Shown here in pieces: positions 56,701 through 64,000 of a stretch of 64,000 bases of DNA. The position numbers and the translations under genes were made by a program. Within the stretch, counting starts at the first letter, position 1. Each line of letters begins with the position of its first letter. Source of the stretch: Elymus sibiricus (taxonomy: Eukaryota > Streptophyta > Magnoliopsida > Poales > Poaceae); contig CM077665.1 of assembly GCA_039707655.1 (NCBI GenBank), positions 134,931,148 through 134,995,147 of the forward strand, given 5' to 3'. The notes beneath the pieces are model-generated. The model saw only the letters and a program-made list of their open reading frames with translations. It was not told the origin of the DNA and made no database searches.

Positions 56701-57716
56701 GAAAACGGACGCTACGGCTACGAATACGTCGAGAAGGGAGAGGGGAAAGGAGGAGGAGCTCACAGCGATCCTGCAGATGTGCGTAGCGGGCTCGGGGGAG
56801 GCCTGGAGTAGCCGAACCGTCGCCGGAGCACGGCGGCGATCCGAGGAAGAAGATGCTCGTGGCCGTCGTTGCAGGGGCTCCGGGGCTTGGTCCAGCGGTC
56901 GAGGAGGAAGAGGTGGTCGCGGCAGAGCTCGTGGGTGTGACGGCAGGGCGCGGGAGTGGCAGTGGCTGCGTCTAGCCGGCGTCCATGGCGGCGGCGGCGC
57001 TCGGAAGAGGTGCGGGCGAGCGATGGAGATGGAGAGAGGAGTGGCAGAGGCATCCAGTGGGGTGCGGGGCGTCGTTCTTATCCATCCACGCCAGCGGCAA
57101 AAGATCTAGCGAGGAGGGGGGGCCTGGCGAGCGCGCGTGCGCTCCCTGCTCGACAGCGAGCGAGGGGGAGCAGTGCGGGAGGAGGGAGACGACCGCGCTG
57201 GCGGGATGGGCCGCACTGTAGAAGATGGGCTTAAGTGCACAGTCTCTTGTCCTATTTTATTTCCTTTTCCTTTTTCTGTTTTCTTTTCCAGAACTTGTTT
57301 TAATTATTTTCTGCCATAATTCTTCACAGCAAAAATGTACCTCTTGGTCCAATTAATACTAGGCAATATTTTGCAATACCTCACTAAGTTTGAGGAATTT
57401 TCAACTCTGTTTGAATTTTCCACAGAATTAAAGAGCACTTTTAAAATGCAAATTGGCTCTGTTTTGATGGTGGGGTCCACACCAACATCAAGGTGATGTT
57501 GTTTTCCTAAACAACATTTGTTTTGTGATTTTTCACAAGTGGGCAACATTTTTCATATGATGTTTGAGGATTTAATTTATCACAATAAAATTCAACGCCC
57601 TTTTATAGAGGAATTTGAAATGAGATTTGAAATTCAACATGATCATATCCTATTTAGCAAAATAATTAGGCACTGATCATGGTCATCACTGTGCACCATT
57701 ACATAGGGGTGTTACA
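53712..57716 (-). repeat. Middle LTR of array F, full length
   Basis: The LTR is 4005 bp, with TGTAACACCCC and GGGGGCGTCGCA ends on the minus strand. It serves as 5' LTR for the left unit and 3' LTR for the right unit. It keeps the 480 bp (about 54790-55255) that the left LTR has lost. By eye its first 450 bp agree better with the right LTR (63541 on) than with the left one. It has matching short ORFs at 54207-54010 and 55659-55366. Confidence 0.9.
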
Positions 57717-57726
57717 ACTCTCCTCT
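57717..57726 (-). promoter_or_regulatory. Polypurine tract, right unit of F
   Basis: TAGAGGAGAGT on the minus strand abuts the middle LTR start TGTAACACC, identical to the left unit. Confidence 0.65.
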
Positions 57727-57752
57727 ACTAACAAGAATTCTCGTCCCGAGAA

Positions 57753-60700
57753 TTAAGAAGTAGAAGGGAATAGCTCGGGGTATTCTTCGCGAAGATGATC
57801 CTCGCGTTCCCAGGTGGCTTCATCTTCTGAATGATTTGACCACTGAACCTTAAGGAACTTGATAGTCTTCTGACGAGTCTTTCGTTTAGTTTCATCAAGA
57901 TTGCGTATCGGATGCTCCTTGTAGGAGAGATCATCTTGCAGATCAAGCATCTCATAGTCCACTGCTCGTTGCGGATCCTTAAAGCATTGACGCAATTGAG
58001 AAACATGGAAGACATCATGCAGGTGAGAGAATTGCGGTGGCAGCTCCAATTGGTAAGCCACTTGTCCACGTTTTGCGATAACGCGAAAAGGACCAATGTA
58101 ACGAGGAGCTAACTTGCCTTTGATACCAAATCGATGAGTGCCTCTCATAGGAGTGACACGCAGATAAACCATATCACCGGGGAGGTAATTAAGTCCCCAA
58201 TGTTTGCGGTCATAACTGCTCTTCTGACGTGACTGAGCCGTCTTAAGATTCTCTCGTACAATTCGAACTTGTTCTTCGGCTTGTTGAATGATGTCCGGAC
58301 CAATGAGTGCACGTTCCCCAGTTTCTGACCAATTCAGAGGGGTTCAGCACTTACGTCCATATAACACTTCAAAGGGGGCCATCTTTAAGCTAGCTTGATA
58401 ACTGTTGTTGTAGGAGAGCTAAGTATACGGAAGAGATTCTTCCCACTTCTTACCAAATGATATCACACAAGCACGTAGCATATCTTCAAGCACGTGGTTA
58501 ACTCGTTCAACTTGACCCTGGGACTGCGGGTGGTAAGCAGTGCTCCAGGTTATATGAGTTCCCAAAGCTTGTTGGAAACTCTCCCAGAACTTCGAGGTGA
58601 AAATGCCGCCTCGATCTGAACCGATTTCCTTTGGAATGCCATGTAGTGAAACAATTCTGGAAATATACAAGTCCGCTAACTGACTTGCAGTGATAGTCTC
58701 CTTAACTGGCAGAAAGTGTGCAACCTTGGAGAATCGGTCAATGACGACAAAGATAGCATCATGACCTTTCTGTGAGCGGGGAAGACCAAGAATGAAATCC
58801 ATCTGAATTTTATCCCATTTCCATTCAGGAATAGGCAATGGTTGTAGAAGTCCTGCAGGTTTCTGATGTTCTGCTTTAACTTGATGACAAGTGTGGCATT
58901 CTTCAATGTACCGAGCAATATCTTTCTTCATGTTGGGCCACCAGTATCGCTGACGAATGTCGCGATACATTTTGGTGCTTCCAGGGTGAATAGACAATAG
59001 AGTGTCGTGAGCTTCTTTCATAACTTTCTGTGTCATAAGATCAAATTGGGGGACCACAAGACGATCCCTGAAATATAAAGCTCCATCTTCACCTAAGGAG
59101 AAGTCCTTGACTTTCTTGGTTCCAATTTCAGCTATAATTGCATATAATCCCGCGTCCTTCCCTTGTGCAATTACAATAGCTCTGTGAAGGTCCGGTTCCA
59201 CAAAAAGGTTATTGAGAAAACCTTTCGGTACAATGTGGAGATTCAACTTGCGTAGCTCTTCATGAAGACGGGGATTAGCTTTCTCAACCATGAAGTTGTT
59301 GCAATAAGATTTTCTGCTCAAAGCATCGGCCATTACATTAGCCTTGCCAGGGGTATATGAAATACCGAAATCATAGTTTGTGAGGGATTCCATCCATCTT
59401 CGCTGACGGAGATTTAAGTCTGGTTGAGTAAACAAGTATTTCAGACTTTGGTGGTGAGTATAGATCTCGCAACGATTACCGAGAAGGTAATGTCGCCAAT
59501 TCAATAGAGCATAGACCACTGTAGCTAACTCGAGATCATGAACTGGGTAGTTCTCTTCATGAGGACGCAACTGTCTTGAGTCATAAGCAATTACTCTGTG
59601 CTCTTGCATTAGGACACAGCCTAATCCTTGACGAGAAGCGTCGCAATAAATGACAAAGTCCTTGCGAGAATCTGGAGGAGCAAGCACTGGTGCTGATGTA
59701 AGCTTGTCCTTGAGAGTCTGGAAACTTTCCTGACATTTGTCTGTCCATTCAAACTTAACACCTTTGTGAAGCAGATTGGTCAGGGGCTTTGCAATCTTGG
59801 AGAAGTTCTCGACAAAGCGACGGCAATAGCTGGCAAGTCCAAGAAAACTTCTGACTTGCTTAACATTCTTCGGGGGAGCCCAGTCAAGAATAACCTGAAC
59901 TCATTCAGGGTTGACGGCAGTACCATCCTTGGAGATCACATGACCAAGGTAAGTCACTTCATTTAGCCAGAACTCACACTTAGAGAACTTTGTGTACAGT
60001 TGATGTTATCGAAGCCTTTCGAGCACAAGACGAAGATGTTCGGCATGTTCTTCTTCATTCTTGGAATATATCAGAATATCATCCAGATATACCATGAAAA
60101 ACTTGTCGAGATAATCCATGAAGATATAATTCATCAACCGAGAGAAGGTTGCTGGGGCATTTGTTAAGCCGAAAGACATGACGGTGTACTCGTATGAACC
60201 ATAGCGAGTAACAAATGCTGTCTTCGGAATATCTTCTTCACAAACACGGATCTGATGATAATCCAACCTCAAGTCGAGTTTAGAGAACACTGACGATCCA
60301 GCAAGCTGATCATACAGGTCATTGATCCGGGGAAGCGGATATTTGTTCTGAATTGTTGCTTGGTTGATAGGTCGGTAATCTTGAACCAACCGATTAGTAC
60401 CATCTTTCTTCTTGACAAAGAGAGAAGGTGCTCCCCAAGCTGAGGAACTAGGACGAATAAAACCCTTGCGAAGCGATTTGTCGATTTCTTCCTTAAGTTC
60501 AAGAAGTTCATGAGGAGGCATTTTATAAGGCCGCTTGGCAATAGGGGTGGTGCCTGGTTTCAAGTCAATGACGAACTCGACTGCTCTAGCAGGGGGAATG
60601 CCTGGAAGCTCTTCTAGAAATAGATCTTGAAAGTCTCGAACCACTGGAATGCTTTCAATCTCCTCAAGAGGTGATGCATTCAATGCGTTCATACAATGTA

Positions 60701-62150
60701 TCTGGGTCTCGGCATTTCGAACGAGACGAGCGGAATGAACCACTAACTCGTTGGAAGGGTGCAGAAGATGCACGGTCTTAGTGGCACAAACGATTGAAGC
60801 ACTATGTGCTATCATCCACTCCATTCCCAAGAGTAAGTCAATATTGGAAGACGCCAACACAATGGGCGAGACGAGGAACTCTAGTCCTTCGATCTCAACG
60901 GTGAAGTTGGGACATATCATAGAGGTCCGACAATTACCCACGGGAGTGGATACCATTATTTGAATGTCCATGTTCTCACACTTAAGGTCATGCTTAGATG
61001 CAAATTCTTCCGACATGAATGAATGTGATGATCCTGAATCAAATAAAACGGATGTGGGTATTGAGTTAACAAGAAGTGTACCCATTACAGTAGAAGGCTG
61101 GTCTTGAGTTTCAGCCATATCAGTATGGTTGGCTTGAGCACGAGTATAGGGAACTCTGGCATTGCTGTTGCGGGGCTGGTAATTCGGCAGTGCAAGTTGT
61201 TTCTGACCCTGCCTGCAATCTTTAGCACAGTGACCTGGATGGCCACACTTGAAGCATAGTCCATCCTCAGGACGAGATGGTGGAGGCTGAGGTGCTCTTG
61301 GCGGCATAGCTCTTGGCTGTCTTGGCGGTGGAGAGGGCAGACGAGGCGCCACATAGCATGGCTTCGGGGCATAAGCAGGTGGACGGTAACTGTTGGGGAT
61401 CCAGATCCTTTGTTTCTGAGGATGTGAGCCCGAAGATGAACCCACGTCTATTTTGCGCTTAGTGTGATCCTTGTACCTCTGTAGACCTGTCTCAATCTGG
61501 ATGGCCTTATTCACCAAGGTGGCGAAATTAGGGAAGTCGTGAGCTAGAATAGCAAGGTGAACATCCGGGTGAAGTCCTTCACGGAATTTCTCCTGTCTGC
61601 GAGCATCAGTTGGCAGGTCCTCTTCAGCATAACGGGACAAGTCCAGAAATTCCCGCTGATAAGCGTCCACGGTCTTACTGCCTTGGGTAAGATCACGGAA
61701 CTCTTGCTTCTTCCAGTCCATCATTCCTTGAGGAATGTGGCGAGCACGGAAAGCAGCTTGGAACTCTGGCCAGGTAACGATGTTGCCTACTGGCAGAGCA
61801 TGCTTGTGGCTGGTCCACCACTGAGCCGCGGGACCTCTCAGAAAGTAGGCCGCATAGTTGACTTGGTTGGCAGGGGGAACCATAGAAGATTCTAGTATGT
61901 GAGTAATGTTGCGAAGCCAGACATCAGCATCTAGCGGCTGAGTTGAGTTGTGGAAGGTTGGCGGGTTGAGACGCACAAAGTCCTGCAGTGACATTGCAGC
62001 TGGCTGCTGGTACATAGGGGGCCTCTGAAGTTGGTCCACAAGTCCTTGCATGAACTGGCGTTGAACTTCCATCTGCTGAATCATCCCAGTCATGTAATCA
62101 GGTGGCGGTGGTGCATTGCCAGCACGGCCACTTCCTGCTGGTCTAACCAT
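57753..62150 (-). pseudogene. Gag-pol polyprotein, right unit of array F
   Basis: This is the better preserved copy: 714 codons are open from ATG 62150 to 60006. They cover the gag domain (residues about 90-190), CCHC knuckle [14 protein letters not shown] (about 303), protease [11 protein letters not shown] (about 370) and RT to [11 protein letters not shown] (about 685). After TAA 60006 the frame carries the RT thumb and RNase H (59687 on: [17 protein letters not shown]), integrase zinc site ([17 protein letters not shown]), core (MDFILGLPRSQ, GIPKEIGSDRGG, HPQSQGQVERVN) and chromodomain (VQWSNHSEDEATWE), ending at 57753. Stops: 60006 and 58344 (shared with the left unit), 59901 and 58419 (private). 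Confidence 0.85.
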
Positions 62151-62419
62151 CCTGCCAATTTATAACAGTGGTAGTTCAGTATTTGAGCAATAGCAAGGCA
62201 AGGATTCATTCATGAAGTAATCAAGCACAATGAAGGAAGTGCGATAAAATACATCATAGTAGCCAAACACGACTCAATGATCCATTCATAGGTCTCTTAC
62301 AAACCATAAGTCTGTTACAAATAGATGATAGGTCTGGCATGAAAATACCTTAGACAAACTAGGCGGCATGCAGGCACGCGGTAGAGGGATACAACAACGG
62401 GACATAGCGATAAGCTACA
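62151..62419 (-). other. Spacer between upstream ORF and gag, right unit of F
   Basis: The spacer is 269 bp, the same length as in the left unit. No coding signal. Confidence 0.5.
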
Positions 62420-63217
62420 TCAACGTCGGGGACAACGAAAGTAGCCACGGAACTGCACTTGACCCTGAATGTGAAACCTGGTGGCAGGGTCCTGCATCCC
62501 ATGCACACTCTGATGCATAATCTGCATATCAAGCGGGAGCGCAGGTCCACGTGCCGGAGTACGACCTCCAACCGCAGGCCACTCAAGACCTGGGGGAAAC
62601 TCAGTCCGACGCGGGTGAAGAATGTACTCTGGATGCATCCCCGCAATGACTGCGGGCAACAACTGCTCCATAGCCTGATGAAGACGAGCTCGGGTGGCGT
62701 ATAACTCGACGTTAAGAGCCCTGACAGTGCGATCCAGTGCCTCAGTGTACTAGACCAGAACCTGTGGGTTGTAACGACGACTCACGTAGGGGGTGCAGAC
62801 AGCAGTGTAGGATCGGTCGTTGCGCTGCCGCGCGAAAGGGGTCAAGACCTCAGCGTCGGTGGCAGTGTCAACTCCAGCAGGAGGATACGGGATGTATCTG
62901 TATGCCGTCTCCTCCAAACAGGGGTTCGCTGCACGGAGACGAACAATAGCAGCATAGGCAGCATCCTGTACTGCCATCTCGACAGTCACTCCAATGCCAC
63001 GGAAGGTGTGCAACTCAGTGATGGAGACGTCCTGTCGATCCCAGATAACCAGCTCAGCCTCATACTATTCCTGGTTGAACTCGCGGTAGTCCTCGTAAAC
63101 AGTGTATTCGGGGTACCAGCGATATCCCAGCTTCTTCAAGAGGCCGATCAGAATTGCCGGGAACTCAGTCGTATCATGCGCGAAGTTCAGACGAACGATC
63201 TTCCTAGCGGGACGCAT
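62420..63217 (-). pseudogene. Upstream ORF (265 codons) before gag, right unit of F
   Basis: This is the counterpart of 52591-53388 with identical length, from ATG 63217 to a stop at 62420-62422. It has TAG at 63065-63067 (shared) and 62750-62752 (private), and reads through the positions where the left copy has its other two stops. The C-terminal end is MHQSVHGMQDPATRFHIQGQ and then RGYFRCPRR. Composition is balanced, without low-complexity bias apart from the Pro/Gly part, which argues for a once-functional protein. Position ahead of gag means it would be the first ORF on the genomic RNA. Function unknown. Confidence 0.55.
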
Positions 63218-63526
63218 CTGTAACAAGGAGATTCAAGATGTTAAGTGACAGTGCGTGCATCATAACTTCAAAGAAGACAATTTTCGATGAAACAATTCTC
63301 CGGTGGATGTGATCACGAGAACCTAATGTTAGAGTTAGGAAAATCTTTAACCCGAAAGAGAAGAGAGATCAGAACCCAGAGTAAGGATGAGGAATAAAAG
63401 ATCCTAATACCACCCAATTGAGATGTGGGCCCGTAACCCACAGCATCAGTGTTAGTAAAAGTTTTTCAATGTCTAGACTCAACTTCGGCCAAGGATGTGG
63501 AAAGGGGGCTACCTACAGGCAGTCGG

Positions 63527-63540
63527 CTCTGATACCAACT
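63527..63540 (-). promoter_or_regulatory. Primer-binding site, right unit of F
   Basis: AGTTGGTATCAGAGC on the minus strand adjoins the right LTR and is the same site as at 53698-53711. The leader (63218-63526) is non-coding. Confidence 0.85.
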
Positions 63541-64000
63541 TGCGACGCCCCCGGTTTAACCGTGCACTAGTCATACACGCATTTATGCACGATCAAGACC
63601 AGAGACTCGCTGGAAGGAATCACAACACAACACTAAACACAAATTAAAATAATTCAAGCTTCATATTACAGCCAGAGGCCTCGAGGGCTCGAATATAATA
63701 GCTTCAGTACAAAGTCAGCCGAAGCAACAACATCTGAGTACAGACATAAAAGGTACACAAGCTTTGCCTTAGGAAGGCTAGCACAAACATAAGCAGCGGA
63801 TCGAAAGAGGCGAGGCCTCCTGCCTAGGAACCTCCGAACTACTCCTGGACGTCAGAGAAGTCTACGTCATAGTAGGCTCCATCCTGGTAGTAGTGGTCTC
63901 CGTCGGGGTAGTAGTAGTCGTCGACGGGGTGAACTGCATCCTGGGTCTCCTGGGCTCCGTCTTCTGATCACGACATCGTATCAAGGGGAAAAGAGGGAGC
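63541..64000 (-). repeat. Right (outermost 5') LTR of array F, cut by the window edge
   Basis: TGCGACGCCCCCGGTTTAAC on the plus strand starts the third LTR copy; 460 bp are visible. It includes the Tyr/Asp-rich short ORF (about 63985-63840), here with an early TGA near its start. Confidence 0.9.

Larger units (their letters stand above)
44384..64000 (-). mobile_element. Element F: tandem chromovirus (Tekay-like Gypsy) array, LTR-internal-LTR-internal-LTR
   Basis: Three direct LTRs (44384-47888, 53712-57716, 63541 onward) share two collinear internal regions (47889-53711, 57717-63540), all on the minus strand. Each internal region starts with an initiator-Met primer-binding site, then an upstream ORF, gag, protease, RT, RNase H, integrase with a chromodomain, and a polypurine tract. 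Sharing of the middle LTR is direct: the left unit's primer-binding site abuts 53712 and the right unit's polypurine tract abuts 57716. The clade is inferred from the chromodomain and 4-kb LTRs. The right end is outside the window. Confidence 0.85.

Noticed and set aside
1..64000. Host genes, tRNA or rRNA genes
   Set aside because: No conserved exon, tRNA cloverleaf or rRNA sequence was recognised. All coding segments fall within transposable elements.

Overview
This window looks like intergenic DNA from a large grass genome, most likely a Triticeae cereal (wheat, goat-grass, barley or rye). I see no host gene, no RNA gene and nothing prokaryotic. Almost every base belongs to transposable elements nested in one another, most broken by stop codons, frameshifts and deletions. 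Triticeae is inferred from a BARE/WIS/Angela-type Copia LTR, Athila-like Gypsy LTRs starting TGATACGTCTCC, and Gypsy LTRs starting TGAGGGAGTCC. Family names come from memory of these families, not from a search.

Layout. 1-5056: 5' part of an Angela/BARE-type Copia element on the minus strand (5' LTR 3352-5056), abutting a Gypsy LTR fragment (5057-5341) and a Gypsy gag fragment (5342-6329, minus). 6330-14609: Athila-like (Sabrina/WHAM-type) Gypsy element on the plus strand with gag, protease and an accessory ORF but no reverse transcriptase or integrase. 14610-15498: unassigned. 15499-20084: 3' part of a minus-strand Gypsy element (A) with a multi-exon gene antisense to its genome and a solo LTR (17605-18513) inside that gene. 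20085-25204 and 40794-43356: two pieces of a second Gypsy element (B), which interrupts the antisense gene of A and carries its own antisense ORF. 25205-40793: a complete 15.6-kb Sirevirus/Maximus-like Copia element (C, minus strand) inserted in B with a TCTTC target duplication. It carries gag and an envelope-like ORF but no pol. 30014-36018: a 6-kb CACTA transposon (D) inserted in C with a CAC target duplication. 43357-44383: part of an LTR (E) abutting B. 44384-64000: a chromodomain-bearing Gypsy element (F, Tekay-like, minus strand) as a tandem LTR-internal-LTR-internal-LTR array that splits LTR E and runs off the right edge.

How the parts relate. The insertion order can be read directly: D is in C, C is in B, B is in A; F is in E, and E adjoins B. 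None of the elements looks able to move by itself. C, the Athila-like element and B lack pol or most of it and would have needed enzymes from relatives. F has all pol domains, but both copies carry stops, two of them at the same codons. Many stops are TAG or TGA where the aligned copy or the family context suggests CAG or CGA, the pattern expected from deamination of methylated cytosine in silenced repeats.

Most worth a second look: the tandem F array with a conserved 265-codon ORF ahead of gag; the pol-less C element with an envelope-like gene and dense CGGTG/CACCG palindromes in its LTRs and ahead of that gene; the two antisense ORFs with introns in A and B; and the palindrome-rich, low-complexity CACTA element.
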